The notes under the pieces were generated by a model. That model saw nothing but the letters and a program-made list of their open reading frames with translations. It had not been told where the DNA came from and made no database searches. Position numbers and translations under genes: made by a program. 64,000 nucleotides of DNA from Bacteroidetes bacterium 46-16 (lineage in GTDB: Bacteria > Bacteroidota > Bacteroidia > Chitinophagales > Chitinophagaceae), in assembly GCA_001897835.1 (NCBI GenBank), contig MKUN01000045.1, positions 124,001 through 188,000 of the forward strand, in the 5' to 3' direction. Of the stretch, positions 8,396 to 17,430 are shown in pieces (the first letter of the stretch is position 1; every line of letters begins with the position of its first letter).

Positions 8396-10588
8396 TTACC
8401 GCAGGAAGAGCATCTCCCTGTACTTGGGCAGGGGCCATGTTTTATCATCTACGATCAGTTCCAGTTTATCGGCATGGTAGCGTATCTTGTCAAAATAGGT
8501 GCGTACTTCGTGGCAATACATTTCTGCGCGTTTGTGCATGCTTCCGGTATTATTGGCACGCTTGCGCGCCTCCAGCATAGCCTCTACATTGTCATTAATA
8601 TTCTGTATGTGGCCGCTCATTACCTTTACAAGGTTTAGCTGTGCTTTATAGTTTTCTTCACCCAGGCCCAGTTCTTTAAGGCCCTTAATATTGTTCACCA
8701 GCACATTCTGGTATTCCACCGCTGCAGGCAGTATATGGTTGGTTGCCAAATAGCCTATCATGCGGGCTTCTATCTGTACTTTCTTCACATAGTCGTCCAG
8801 CATTATTTCATGCCTCGCTTCCAGCTCCCGTTCGGTATAGATACCGTTGTTGAAGAACACTTGTTTGCCCTTTTCGGTTACATAGGCGTCCAGCGCTTCA
8901 GGAGTCGTTTTGAAGTTATTCAGCCCGCGGCGTTTGGCTTCTTCGGCCCATGCATCACTGTAATTATCACCTTCAAAAAGTATATTCCTCGATTTGCTGA
9001 TGTAGTCGCGCAGCACATGCATGATGGCTATTTCACGTTTTTCTCCCTTCTCTATCAGTGCATCCACTTCGGTTTTAAAACCTTTCAATGCTTCGGCCAT
9101 TATCGTATTCAGTACGATCATCGGTGAGGCGCAGTTGGCCGATGAGCCTACTGCACGGAATTCAAATTTGTTACCTGTGAAAGCAAATGGACTGGTACGG
9201 TTACGGTCCGTATTGTCCATCAGCAGTTCCGGTATTTGCTTGTGTATGTCCAGCTTTAGTATTACCTCATCCTGTTCGCTGAATTTATCTTTCACACGGG
9301 CTTCTACCTCGTTCAGCACATCGGTTAAGAACTTACCGATATATACGGATATGATGGCCGGGGGTGCTTCATTGGCGCCAAGGCGATGATCATTATTGGC
9401 CGATGCGATAGCTGCTCTCAGCAGGTCGGCGTGATCATGTACCGCTTTTATCGTATTTACGAAAAAGGTGAGGAACATAAGGTTGGTACGTGGTGTTTTG
9501 CCCGGGCTCAGCAGGTTCACACCGGTATCCGTTGCCAGGCTCCAGTTATTATGTTTACCACTTCCGTTCACGCCGTCAAATGGTTTTTCGTGCAGCAGTA
9601 CTTTCAGCTTATGGCGCTTGGCCACCTTGCTCATTATGTCCATCAGCAGGGTATTGTGGTCCACCGCTATATTCACTTCTTCAAATATCGGCGCACATTC
9701 GAACTGTGCAGGGGCCACCTCGTTGTGGCGTGTACGCAGCGGTATGCCCAGCTTATAAGATTCCTGTTCAAAATCCTGCATAAAAGCATACACACGTTCC
9801 GGTATAGAACCAAAATAATGGTCTTCCAGCTGCTGGCCTTTTGCCGGTGCATGGCCTACAAGGGTCCTGCCGCACATCACCAGGTCGGGGCGTGCATTGG
9901 CAAGCGTTTCATCCACTACAAAGTATTCCTGCTCCCAGCCTAAGGTTGCAGTTACTTTGGTAACATTTTTATCAAAGTAATTACATACATCTACAGCTGC
10001 TTTATCCAGCGCTGCGATCGATTTCAGCAGCGGCGCTTTATAGTCCAGCGATTCGCCGTTATAAGCAATGAATATAGTGGGGATGCACAATGTTTTACCT
10101 GAACCTGCTTCCATGATAAAGGCCGGTGAAGAAGGGTCCCAGGCAGTATAGCCGCGAGCCTCAAAAGTGGCGCGTATGCCACCATTCGGGAAGCTCGATG
10201 CATCGGGCTCTTGCTGTATCAGCGCATCGCCGTCAAATAGCTCTATAGCTGTGCCGTCACTTTTTATAGTAAAAAAGGAGTCATGTTTTTCCGCTGTAGT
10301 ACCCGTTAGCGGCTGAAACCAGTGGCTGAAGTGGGTAACGCCACGCTCTTCAGCCCAGGCCTTCATACCGGCAGCTACCTGGTCGGCCATCCTGCGTTCT
10401 ATTTTCGAACCAGATTTTACAGAGCTCATCAGGCTCTTGTAAGCCTCGTCGCTCAGGTACTCGCGCATAGTGCGCCCGTTAAATACATTGCTGGCAAATA
10501 TGGCTGTGATCTTTTTTCCACCATAGCCAGATACTTTTTTTTCTTCTTTTCCCAGTTCCTGTATTGCAAGGTAGCGTAATGATGACAT
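8396..10588 (-). CDS. glnN: glutamine synthetase type III
   Basis: 730 residues, the typical size of GSIII and much longer than GSI. It makes glutamine from glutamate, ammonia and ATP in the cytoplasm and is the main ammonia-assimilating enzyme in many Bacteroidota. Visible motifs are GWEQEYFVVDE (metal-binding Glu), HNEVAPAQFE, NGSGKHNNWS (the substrate flap region), NDHRLGANEAPPA and GNKFEFRAVGSSANC. The N-terminal domain with NGRTMREYLSDEAY is typical of GSIII. It lies 119 bases downstream of the phosphopantetheinyl transferase gene in very AT-rich DNA, so it probably has its own promoter. No PII gene is adjacent. Confidence 0.96.
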   Translation of the reverse strand: MSSLRYLAIQELGKEEKKVSGYGGKKITAIFASNVFNGRTMREYLSDEAYKSLMSSVKSGSKIERRMADQVAAGMKAWAEERGVTHFSHWFQPLTGTTAEKHDSFFTIKSDGTAIELFDGDALIQQEPDASSFPNGGIRATFEARGYTAWDPSSPAFIMEAGSGKTLCIPTIFIAYNGESLDYKAPLLKSIAALDKAAVDVCNYFDKNVTKVTATLGWEQEYFVVDETLANARPDLVMCGRTLVGHAPAKGQQLEDHYFGSIPERVYAFMQDFEQESYKLGIPLRTRHNEVAPAQFECAPIFEEVNIAVDHNTLLMDIMSKVAKRHKLKVLLHEKPFDGVNGSGKHNNWSLATDTGVNLLSPGKTPRTNLMFLTFFVNTIKAVHDHADLLRAAIASANNDHRLGANEAPPAIISVYIGKFLTDVLNEVEARVKDKFSEQDEVILKLDIHKQIPELLMDNTDRNRTSPFAFTGNKFEFRAVGSSANCASPMIVLNTIMAEALKGFKTEVDALIEKGEKREIAIMHVLRDYISKSRNILFEGDNYSDAWAEEAKRRGLNNFKTTPEALDAYVTEKGKQVFFNNGIYTERELEARHEIMLDDYVKKVQIEARMIGYLATNHILPAAVEYQNVLVNNIKGLKELGLGEENYKAQLNLVKVMSGHIQNINDNVEAMLEARKRANNTGSMHKRAEMYCHEVRTYFDKIRYHADKLELIVDDKTWPLPKYREMLFLR

Positions 10589-10707
10589 AAATATTAAATT
10601 TTGAGCAAATCTAATAAAATTTATGTCAAAAGACCATTTTTTTATAAAAAACTAATTAAAAATAAACATTACAAAAAAATCAATTAAAAATAATAATTGC
10701 CCCTGCC

Positions 10708-11352
10708 TTACTCACTTATTACAAAAGCACATGAAAACGAGCCTTCAATAAAGCTTTCGATCAATATCTGGGGAGCAGATGGTATAAGTTTAGGTAATAT
10801 TGTAATGTTATAATTGCTGTGTGTAAGATCTACTGATATTATAGGTAAATGATCTATAAAATCAACTCCGCGCCTGCCCTGCCATTTGTAGGCAGCTTCT
10901 TTCGCACACCAGGCCATAGTTAATAGTTTACTGTCATTATTAAAGAGTTCCTGCTCGCGGGACGATAAAAATTTGTGCTGTATCTTCTGTATGCTTTCGT
11001 GCCATGTCTGTATATCTATACCGCATTCACGCTCCGGACTTATTATTGCGGCCACATATGGCCACGAATGGGATATGGAAAAATAATAGCTATTGCCATG
11101 TATGCGCGGTTTGTCATGCTCATCGGCCTGTATGTTGAATAAGGGGAAATCCTCTTTCAGGTGTTTGAGCAGGAAGCGCCCTGCAAGATGCTCCATCCTG
11201 CGTTTTTCAAATTTTATATCCGGGGTCAGCCCCGTTCTTTCGGTAAAAAAGCGCTCAGGCTCATCAATTTCCCATATCGCCGCTAGGCTGTGATGCGCAA
11301 TACTCCATTCCCTGTATAATGGCATATACCAAAGGTATGTTCCAATAGCCAT
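10708..11352 (-). CDS. 4'-phosphopantetheinyl transferase (Sfp/AcpT superfamily)
   Basis: 214 residues. The two signature blocks are present: CGIDIQTW (magnesium-binding Asp) and WCAKEAAYKW (Trp-x-x-Lys-Glu-Ala). It transfers phosphopantetheine from CoA to a serine of a carrier protein, activating acyl carrier or peptidyl carrier domains. No carrier protein or megasynthase is nearby, so it probably serves the fatty acid synthase or remote clusters. It is divergent from dcd across 115 bases. Confidence 0.9.
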   Translation of the reverse strand: MAIGTYLWYMPLYREWSIAHHSLAAIWEIDEPERFFTERTGLTPDIKFEKRRMEHLAGRFLLKHLKEDFPLFNIQADEHDKPRIHGNSYYFSISHSWPYVAAIISPERECGIDIQTWHESIQKIQHKFLSSREQELFNNDSKLLTMAWCAKEAAYKWQGRRGVDFIDHLPIISVDLTHSNYNITILPKLIPSAPQILIESFIEGSFSCAFVISE

Positions 11353-11454
11353 ACTTTTCCATTAAGCTAATCGCTCGCCCCTTGTAAAAGGGTACATATC
11401 CCCAACTTATTAACCTGTCGCTTGGCCAACTTATCAACTATTCGCCCAACCAAC

Positions 11455-11462
11455 TATATTTG
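11455..11462 (+). promoter_or_regulatory. -7 promoter element of dcd, placed 5 bases before the start codon
   Basis: TATATTTG is an exact match to TAnnTTTG and ends 5 bases before the ATG at 11468. Transcription would then begin at or next to the start codon, giving a leaderless mRNA. Confidence 0.55.
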
Positions 11463-11467
11463 CCCCC

Positions 11468-12004
11468 ATGATACTCTCCGACAAACGTATACTTGAAGAG
11501 ATAGAAAAAGGTACTATCGTTATTCAACCTTACGATCGCAAATACCTTGGTACCAATTCTTACGATGTGCACCTGGGCAAGTACCTGGCTACTTATATAG
11601 ATAAAGAGCTGGATGCTAAAAAGCATAACCTTGTGGAGCATTTCGAAATTCCGCCCGAAGGCTTTGTACTAAGGCCCGGAATGTTGTACCTCGGCGTTAC
11701 GGAAGAATATACCGAGACACATGCACATGTGCCCTTCCTTGAAGGCAAATCTTCTACAGGCCGCCTGGGGATAGATATACATGCCACTGCAGGTAAGGGC
11801 GATGTTGGCTTTTGTAATACATGGACCCTGGAGATATCTTGCGTGCATCCTGTGCGCATATATGCAGGCATGCCTATAGGTCAGCTTATCTATTTCCCTG
11901 TTGAGGGCGAGATAATCAATAAATACAACACCAAGGCCAATGCAAAGTATAATACACGCACCATTAAGCCTGTGGAAAGTATGATGTGGAAGAACGAGTT
12001 CTGA
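11468..12004 (+). CDS. dcd: dCTP deaminase
   Basis: 178 residues of the trimeric dUTPase/dCTP deaminase fold. It turns dCTP into dUTP plus ammonia, feeding dTMP synthesis. The core motif EGKSSTGRLGIDIHATAG and the catalytic-glutamate block WTLEIS are both seen. The C-terminal part (KYNTRTIKPVES) is the segment that closes over the nucleotide. No dUTPase domain is fused. It is a single-gene unit with a promoter right at the start codon and a terminator after it. Confidence 0.95.
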   Translation: MILSDKRILEEIEKGTIVIQPYDRKYLGTNSYDVHLGKYLATYIDKELDAKKHNLVEHFEIPPEGFVLRPGMLYLGVTEEYTETHAHVPFLEGKSSTGRLGIDIHATAGKGDVGFCNTWTLEISCVHPVRIYAGMPIGQLIYFPVEGEIINKYNTKANAKYNTRTIKPVESMMWKNEF

Positions 12005-12032
12005 TTCCCTGCGGAAAACTTTAGATAAAAGC

Positions 12033-12066
12033 AAAAAGAGCCATACAAGGTTCTTTTTCTTTTTTA
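12033..12066 (+). terminator. terminator after dcd
   Basis: The arms 12033-12042 and 12049-12058 (AAAAAGAGCC/GGTTCTTTTT, one G-U pair) surround a 6-base loop and run into a T-rich tract. Confidence 0.8.
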
Positions 12067-12149
12067 GCTGCATTTTACTAACATAACCGGGTTTTATATC
12101 GTCTGCATTTATGGCATTATCCGTTTTTTTAACCAAATTGCCATTACTT

Positions 12150-13898
12150 ATGAGAAAAATATTTACACTTTCTTCCTTGGTCATAGCTGCCCTGTTCCTG
12201 AATGCCACAAAAAGCACAGCGCAGATCACAGGATTTACGCAATCATTCCTGGTTGATAGCATGTCCACTCAATGTAATTTGCCCGCTCCACGTATGATAC
12301 AGGCCCATACAGCCCCACAGGGCACCATACCGCCGGGCGATTCGCTTACCGTATATTTTAATTATGGTGATGCTTCTTCCGATACGTTCAAAGTCGCCGC
12401 ACTGGCCAATACCAATGTGTATGCATATCACGAATATACTTTCTATGGCACCTTTACCACACGGGTCATTTTCGAGGCAGTGACAGGTGCGGCCGATACG
12501 GTTTATACACTGCCCCGTATCGTATCCGATACATGTGCAAACGTATCAGGCAGGCTGTATGTCGATAACAACAATAACTGCACTTATGACGCAGGTGATC
12601 AGCCATTTGCTTATCACAGTGTAAAGGTCACTAACAACACTAACATGACCGTTTATTATACAACGACCGATTCGTTGGGTAATTATAACATAGACCTGCC
12701 TACGGGTTTTACCTACGATATTGAAAAAGCCTCATTATGGGGTGGTTATGCTCCTTCGTGCCCTGCGCTTGGCGTGCAGACGGTTACTGTTACCGGCGGC
12801 CCTTATACCGAAGACCTCGCATATCAATGTGTCGCCACTACTAATATTGACGTATCAGTTTCAGGAAGTGCATGGAGCTTCAGGCCCGGCTTTAGCCGCC
12901 TCATGTATATTACTGCCAATACCGACAATGGTTGTAACAATGCTAATACCACACTTACCCTTACGCTCGATCCGCAACTCTCTTATACCAGCACAATATG
13001 GGGCCCGGCACCGAATACTATAGCAGGCAATGTGCTTACCTGGAACCTCACCGATCTTAATGCCTGGAACAGCTTCAATACGCAGATATATGTTTACTGC
13101 GATTCAGGTGCTACGGTGGGCGACACGCTGTGCAATCTCGTTGCTATTGATTCTGCTCTTGGTTACCATGATTCTAACATGGTAAACAATACATATGACA
13201 TTTGTGCTGCTGTAGGCAATGCCTATGATCCCAATAACAAAGAGGTAATGCCTAAAGGGGCTGGTACACCGGGCTACATTGCTGCCGGTACTAACCTCAC
13301 ATATCTCATCAACTTCCAGAATACGGGTAATGATACGGCTATTAATGTTACCATTAAAGATACACTTGATGCCAATGTGGACATTAACACCCTGCATTTT
13401 GTTTCATCAAGCCACCCGGTAACCATTAGCATTTTGCCGGGTAATATTGTTGTGTTCCGCTTCGATAATATTATGCTGCCCGATAGTGGCGCCAACCAGG
13501 CCGCAAGCCATGGTTATGTGACCTATAGTGTTAGGGCTATAACTAACCTTCAACCATTGGCAACGATACATAATACCGCAAGCATATATTTCGACTTCAA
13601 TAGCCCTGTAACAACTAACACTACGTTGAATACCATTATGCCGGTGAGTGTACAGCATGTTTCCGGTGCTGATATCAATGCATTGGTCTATCCTAACCCA
13701 GCTAATGATAAAGTGATCGTTGAAGTGAAAGGGAACTTTACGTTAACACTATATGACCTGCTTGGCCGCCCCATCGATATACAAAACGCTGATGATAAAG
13801 CCATTATAAATACTGCTGCATTGCCACAAGGCATGTATTTGCTCAGGCTCAGCAATGGCAGGGACGAAATGACCACAAGGATCAATATCCGGCACTGA
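12150..13898 (+). CDS. secreted T9SS cargo protein with DUF11-like repeat and type A sorting domain
   Basis: 582 residues from the ATG at 12150; the frame is open to 12111, but the inner start gives a clean signal peptide (MRKIFTLSSLVIAALFLNA). An SdrD-like B domain (about residues 130-190, with SGRLYVDNNNNCTYDAGDQ) precedes a DUF7619/DUF11-like Ig domain (about 360-490, LTYLINFQNTGNDTA). The last 75 residues are a type A T9SS sorting domain: VYPNPANDK, LYDLLGRPI, LPQGMYLLRL. It would be exported through Sec and T9SS and attached to or released from the cell surface. The binding target is unknown. Confidence 0.85.
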   Translation: MRKIFTLSSLVIAALFLNATKSTAQITGFTQSFLVDSMSTQCNLPAPRMIQAHTAPQGTIPPGDSLTVYFNYGDASSDTFKVAALANTNVYAYHEYTFYGTFTTRVIFEAVTGAADTVYTLPRIVSDTCANVSGRLYVDNNNNCTYDAGDQPFAYHSVKVTNNTNMTVYYTTTDSLGNYNIDLPTGFTYDIEKASLWGGYAPSCPALGVQTVTVTGGPYTEDLAYQCVATTNIDVSVSGSAWSFRPGFSRLMYITANTDNGCNNANTTLTLTLDPQLSYTSTIWGPAPNTIAGNVLTWNLTDLNAWNSFNTQIYVYCDSGATVGDTLCNLVAIDSALGYHDSNMVNNTYDICAAVGNAYDPNNKEVMPKGAGTPGYIAAGTNLTYLINFQNTGNDTAINVTIKDTLDANVDINTLHFVSSSHPVTISILPGNIVVFRFDNIMLPDSGANQAASHGYVTYSVRAITNLQPLATIHNTASIYFDFNSPVTTNTTLNTIMPVSVQHVSGADINALVYPNPANDKVIVEVKGNFTLTLYDLLGRPIDIQNADDKAIINTAALPQGMYLLRLSNGRDEMTTRINIRH

Positions 13899-13923
13899 TT
13901 TTAGCGATTCAGTTTTATCCCAG

Positions 13924-13948
13924 GAAGGAGCTTTTGCTCCTTCTTTTT
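13924..13948 (+). terminator. terminator after the T9SS cargo gene
   Basis: GAAGGAGC pairs with GCTCCTTC around TTTT, followed by five T residues. Confidence 0.85.
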
Positions 13949-14058
13949 ACATTAAAAAATATGTGTAGAGCCTACTAACAAATTAACTGCTTGCTTCGTC
14001 AATAATATCAGAGGGTGACTACTATAGGTAAAATGCATTAGTAGTTTTTGTATAAACC

Positions 14059-14092
14059 AAGGCTGCCTGAGTTGCTGGGCAGCCTTATTTTT
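14059..14092 (+). terminator. second plus-strand terminator hairpin
   Basis: A 9-bp perfect stem (14059-14067 with 14078-14086, AAGGCTGCC) has a 10-base loop and is followed by ATTTTTTATT. It lies 110 bases after the first terminator; no gene is seen between them, so it is either a backup or the end of a small transcript. Confidence 0.75.
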
Positions 14093-14135
14093 TATTGAAG
14101 TACGACTGGGTGCTTGTAATAAGAAGAGAAAGGCC

Positions 14136-14585
14136 TCAGAAGATCGCAAGGTCACTTCTTATCTCGTAATTGATCGGGATATTCACAAGCTTTATGCCCC
14201 GCCCTGCTCTTGCGCTGCCCACTAATTTTATAAGCAGGTCTTTTTTCATGATCAGTTGCAGGGCATTATTAAATGCGCCATTCTTACTTACATCCAGCAT
14301 CACCGGCAGGGAAAAAGTGTCCTTCTTTGGTATAGTGAATGTACTGTCTACGATCACTTTGCCGGTCAGTTTATTGTTGATATATACATCAACATCGGCA
14401 TGTTTTAATACGATCGGGTACTTATTGGGGTTGTAGAAACGCACATCGGCAGCAAATATGGGCTCGGTAAGCTTTATAGAATGTATCCTGAAATTGTTTA
14501 CATCTTTGAACACAAGATTCTTAGGTTGCCCGCAAGCCGCCATTACCATCATCCCTATCACTGCTATCCTGCTCCCTCTTACCAT
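14136..14585 (-). CDS. LEA type 2 (WHy-like) lipoprotein
   Basis: 149 residues. The N-terminus ends in a lipobox (MMVMAACG, Cys18), indicating a lipoprotein. The remaining domain has the alternating hydrophobic pattern and the IFAADVRFYNPNKYPI block of the LEA-2/water-stress (WHy) fold, a single immunoglobulin-like beta sandwich of unclear role in bacteria. It follows the transketolase gene by 9 bases and is probably the last gene of the SUI1-transketolase operon. Confidence 0.7.
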   Translation of the reverse strand: MVRGSRIAVIGMMVMAACGQPKNLVFKDVNNFRIHSIKLTEPIFAADVRFYNPNKYPIVLKHADVDVYINNKLTGKVIVDSTFTIPKKDTFSLPVMLDVSKNGAFNNALQLIMKKDLLIKLVGSARAGRGIKLVNIPINYEIRSDLAIF

Positions 14586-14594
14586 CCCCTATGT

Positions 14595-15563
14595 TTAGTT
14601 GTTTTCCTTTTTGCGTGCTACTGCTTTTTCAGCAGCTTCCACTATATGTTCTTTTGTGAGGCCATACTTTTGTAATAATTGGGTCGGTTTGCCGCTTTCG
14701 CCAAAGGTGTCCATCACAGCTACATATTCATGTGGCGCCGGGCAGTCGCGGCCGGCTACGTTTGCAATGCTGTCGCCAAGGCCACCGTTTATCTGGTGTT
14801 CCTCGGCAGTTACGATACAGCCGGTCTTTTTTACAGACTTTATTACTGCGGCTTCATCCAGTGGTTTTATAGTGTGTATGTTGATCAGTTCTGCTGATAT
14901 ACCTTTTTCCGCGAGCATTTTTGCAGCCTCTACTGCTATCCATACCATATGGCCGCAGGCAAAAATGCTTACATCGCTTCCCTCGGCCAATATTTGTGCC
15001 TTACCTATTTCAAATTTCTGGTCCTCTGCAGTGAAGTTGGGCCATTTGGGCCGGCCAAAGCGCAGGTACACAGGGCCTTCATGTTCCGCTATCGCTATAG
15101 TGGCAGCTTTTGTCTGGTTAAAATCACAAGGCACGATCACCGTCATACCCGGCAGCATTTTCATCATGCCTATATCTTCGAGCACCTGGTGTGTTGCACC
15201 ATCCTCGCCCAGGGTCAGCCCAGCGTGCGATGCGCATATTTTTACATTCTTGCCGCTGTAGGCCACGCTTTGCCTTATCTGGTCATATACGCGCGAGGTG
15301 GAGAAATTGGCAAATGTAGTAGTATAAGGTATTTTGCCGCCTATAGTAAGCCCGGCAGCTACGCCGATCATATTGGCTTCGGCAATACCGCATTGTATGA
15401 ACCGTTCAGGAAACAGCTTGATGAATTCATTAAGCTTCAGCGAACCTGCAAGGTCAGCAGTTAATGTTACCACGTTGGGGTTGCGGCGTCCTGCTTCTGC
15501 AACACCTTCGCCAAAACCGGCGCGTGTCTCTTTTTCGTTGAGTACCTGTATATCCTGTAGCAT
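14595..15563 (-). CDS. transketolase, C-terminal subunit
   Basis: 322 residues from the ATG at 15561-15563; the frame is open further upstream to 15620, but that would run through the stop of the SUI1 gene. It covers the pyrimidine-binding and C-terminal domains of transketolase: GIAEANMIGVAAGL, THQVLEDIGMM, VYLRFGRP and HMVWIAVEAA. A functional enzyme of the pentose phosphate pathway needs an N-terminal (thiamine diphosphate-binding) half encoded by a separate gene, which is not next to this one. TATTTTTG lies 6 bases before the start, so it may have its own promoter inside the operon. Confidence 0.9.
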   Translation of the reverse strand: MLQDIQVLNEKETRAGFGEGVAEAGRRNPNVVTLTADLAGSLKLNEFIKLFPERFIQCGIAEANMIGVAAGLTIGGKIPYTTTFANFSTSRVYDQIRQSVAYSGKNVKICASHAGLTLGEDGATHQVLEDIGMMKMLPGMTVIVPCDFNQTKAATIAIAEHEGPVYLRFGRPKWPNFTAEDQKFEIGKAQILAEGSDVSIFACGHMVWIAVEAAKMLAEKGISAELINIHTIKPLDEAAVIKSVKKTGCIVTAEEHQINGGLGDSIANVAGRDCPAPHEYVAVMDTFGESGKPTQLLQKYGLTKEHIVEAAEKAVARKKENN

Positions 15564-15569
15564 GTGGGG

Positions 15570-15577
15570 CAAAAATA
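15570..15577 (-). promoter_or_regulatory. -7 promoter element directly before the transketolase subunit gene
   Basis: On the minus strand TATTTTTG matches TAnnTTTG exactly and ends 6 bases before the ATG, in the 17-base gap after the SUI1 gene. No -33 match was seen. Confidence 0.45.
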
Positions 15578-15580
15578 AGA

Positions 15581-15922
15581 TTATCCTTTGGTTAATGCAT
15601 AACCCCACTCCCGCAGCCATGCAATAATTTTTTCTTTATAATTTCCTTGTATAATGATCATGCCCTCCTTCACGCTGCCACCTGTGCCGCACTTGGTTTT
15701 TAGCTGTTTGCCCAGGGCATTAAGGTCATCTTCTGTGCCGCTAAAGCCATCTACCAGTGTCACTACTTTCCCGGCACGTTGTTTACTATCCAGTGTCACA
15801 CGCAGCTTTTGCTTTTCTTTGGGCAGGCTTTCCACGCTGTCATCCTCTTCCTGGTGATCTTCATAAAAATCTTTATTAGTGCTATATACCAGCCCGTCAC
15901 TGCGTCCTTTATGTTTGCTCAT
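15581..15922 (-). CDS. SUI1/eIF1-family translation factor (YciH-like)
   Basis: 113 residues. The C-terminal two thirds are a SUI1 domain: KLRVTLDSKQRAGKVVTLVDGF followed by LKTKCGTGGSVKEG and IIIQGNY, the canonical blocks of bacterial YciH. These proteins bind the 30S subunit near the P site and may monitor start-site choice. The N-terminal 35 residues are acidic (HQEEDDSVES). First gene of the operon with the transketolase half and the LEA lipoprotein. Confidence 0.9.
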   Translation of the reverse strand: MSKHKGRSDGLVYSTNKDFYEDHQEEDDSVESLPKEKQKLRVTLDSKQRAGKVVTLVDGFSGTEDDLNALGKQLKTKCGTGGSVKEGMIIIQGNYKEKIIAWLREWGYALTKG

Positions 15923-16022
15923 ATCCTGTCAGCATTGTTTGGATCAAATGTCGGAAACTTTCAGGATTATATTCATCCGGTTTATTTGTGTTTTTGCAAA
16001 CGTTCTGCATCATCTTAGGCAC

Positions 16023-16030
16023 TATATTTG
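16023..16030 (+). promoter_or_regulatory. -7 promoter element of the beta-barrel gene
   Basis: TATATTTG, an exact TAnnTTTG match, 33 bases before the ATG at 16064. Confidence 0.5.
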
Positions 16031-16063
16031 CGGCAAACTATAGAACTTTAAACAACCATATAG

Positions 16064-16714
16064 ATGAAAAAAGCGCTATTATTACTTGGCTTTGCAGCCC
16101 TCACTACGCAACAGGCCTCGGCACTATTTAAGATCGGTCCGGAAGTTGGCCTGAGCTTCAACAAAATGACATACAGTGGTTCGGGTACGGCAGGTTTATC
16201 CCCAACCATATCTTCTATTACAGGCTTTCGCGCAGGCATCACTACCGATATAGGTATCGGCCCCATTGCTGTGCAGCCCGGTATATTTTACAGTGCAAAG
16301 GGTGGTACGCAAGCTGCTGACTTTTTGGGCTTTGCCACCATTACCTTAAAAAATAAGGTGAATTATTTAGAAGTGCCTGTTTGGATACAGTACAAACAAA
16401 AACTTGGCCCCGGTAAAGCCTTTATAGGTCTGGGCCCCAGCATAGCTATGGCACTCAATGGCAAATCCACATTTTCAGGTTCGGTACTCGGCACATCAGC
16501 AGATTCTACTTATGATATAACTTTTGGCTCGGACAGTACAGATATGAAGAAACTGGATTATGCGGTCAATTTTAATATTGGCTATCAACTATCTATGGGT
16601 GTCTTTGTACGCTTCTTCTACAGCCTGGGACTTGCTAACCTGTCCAACGATCCTGCTTTTGATACTAAGAACAGGAGCTTTGGCGTATCTGTAGGTTACT
16701 TGATCGGTAAATAA
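16064..16714 (+). CDS. outer membrane beta-barrel protein (PorT-like)
   Basis: 216 residues with a signal peptide (MKKALLLLGFAALTTQQASA) and repeated amphipathic beta strands ending in an aromatic-containing last strand (FGVSVGYLIGK). Glycine-rich strands such as GPEVGLSFNKM and FRAGITTDIGI fit the outer membrane beta-barrel domain PF13568 that includes PorT. Membership in the T9SS itself is not shown. The gene stands alone with its own promoter and a long terminator hairpin. Confidence 0.75.
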   Translation: MKKALLLLGFAALTTQQASALFKIGPEVGLSFNKMTYSGSGTAGLSPTISSITGFRAGITTDIGIGPIAVQPGIFYSAKGGTQAADFLGFATITLKNKVNYLEVPVWIQYKQKLGPGKAFIGLGPSIAMALNGKSTFSGSVLGTSADSTYDITFGSDSTDMKKLDYAVNFNIGYQLSMGVFVRFFYSLGLANLSNDPAFDTKNRSFGVSVGYLIGK

Positions 16715-16735
16715 TCAACAAGTTTATCTTGTTTT

Positions 16736-16794
16736 GCAGCAGGGTATGCTACCGGGGCGTTACATAGCCCCGCTGGCATACCCGCTGTCTTTAT
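16736..16794 (+). terminator. long hairpin terminator after the beta-barrel gene
   Basis: GGGTATGC (16742-16749) pairs with GCATACCC (16776-16783), an inner CGGGGC/GCCCCG stem stacks on it, and outer bases extend the stem. TCTTTATATTT follows. Confidence 0.7.
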
Positions 16795-16936
16795 ATTTAC
16801 AGCTATTTTGCAGATCTGCGTATATAAAACATGTGGAATAAGCTTGCTCAGTAGGTGGTTTTCCCGGTTCATGCGCTTTATTAGTTATTAAATGCCGGTG
16901 CCGCGTTAATATTGCATTGTGAACAAAACGGATCAA

Positions 16937-17368
16937 ATGAAACGTATTATTACCCTCGCTGTTATTTGCATAACAATATGTCTTACTGCCTGTACGCACA
17001 AGAGCAATGTATTGCCCACATCATCAAGCCCGGTGATTACTGCCGGCAACCCGGCAACAGGCGAATGGACCGTTATCCTCTATACCAATGAGGGTGTGGA
17101 TGAAACACCCGATTTTGATAATTATACATTCACCTTCAGCAGCAATGGCACATTTACCGCTACGCGTGGCAGCTTATCGGTTAACGGTACCTGGCTTAGA
17201 AAAGCGGATGACAGCAAAGAAAAATTATTGCTGGATATCAGCTCAGCTACCGACTCCCATCTTGCAGAACTCAATGAGGATTGGATAATATCATTGATGA
17301 CAGATCAGAATATTAATCTTGCTGATGACAAAGGCAGGCATGAGCTTAAGTTTCAGAAGGTTCAATAA
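16937..17368 (+). CDS. lipocalin-like lipoprotein of unknown function
   Basis: 143 residues from the ATG at 16937 (a GTG at 16919 is also in frame). The signal peptide ends in a lipobox (ICLTAC). The mature part is a short beta-rich domain with GEWTVILYTNEG, YTFTFSSNGTFTA and GTWLRK, a pattern common in Bacteroidota lipocalin-like proteins that measure a difference between substituted and plain templates. Function unknown. Confidence 0.65.
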   Translation: MKRIITLAVICITICLTACTHKSNVLPTSSSPVITAGNPATGEWTVILYTNEGVDETPDFDNYTFTFSSNGTFTATRGSLSVNGTWLRKADDSKEKLLLDISSATDSHLAELNEDWIISLMTDQNINLADDKGRHELKFQKVQ

Positions 17369-17394
17369 GAGTTATTTTTCATAGCATAGGTCTC

Positions 17395-17423
17395 GGGGCG
17401 GGAAATATTTCCTGCCCCTTTTT
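17395..17423 (+). terminator. terminator after the lipoprotein gene
   Basis: GGGGCGGGAAA and TTTCCTGCCCC (one G-U pair) form a stem that runs into TTTTTA. Confidence 0.8.
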
Positions 17424-17430
17424 ATGTACA

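Noticed and set aside
8666-10588. plus-strand frames antisense to glutamine synthetase
   Set aside because: They are shadows of glnN with no own signals.
13949-14058. tRNA or other RNA gene between two terminators
   Set aside because: No cloverleaf or T-loop sequence could be made out; it may just be spacer DNA.
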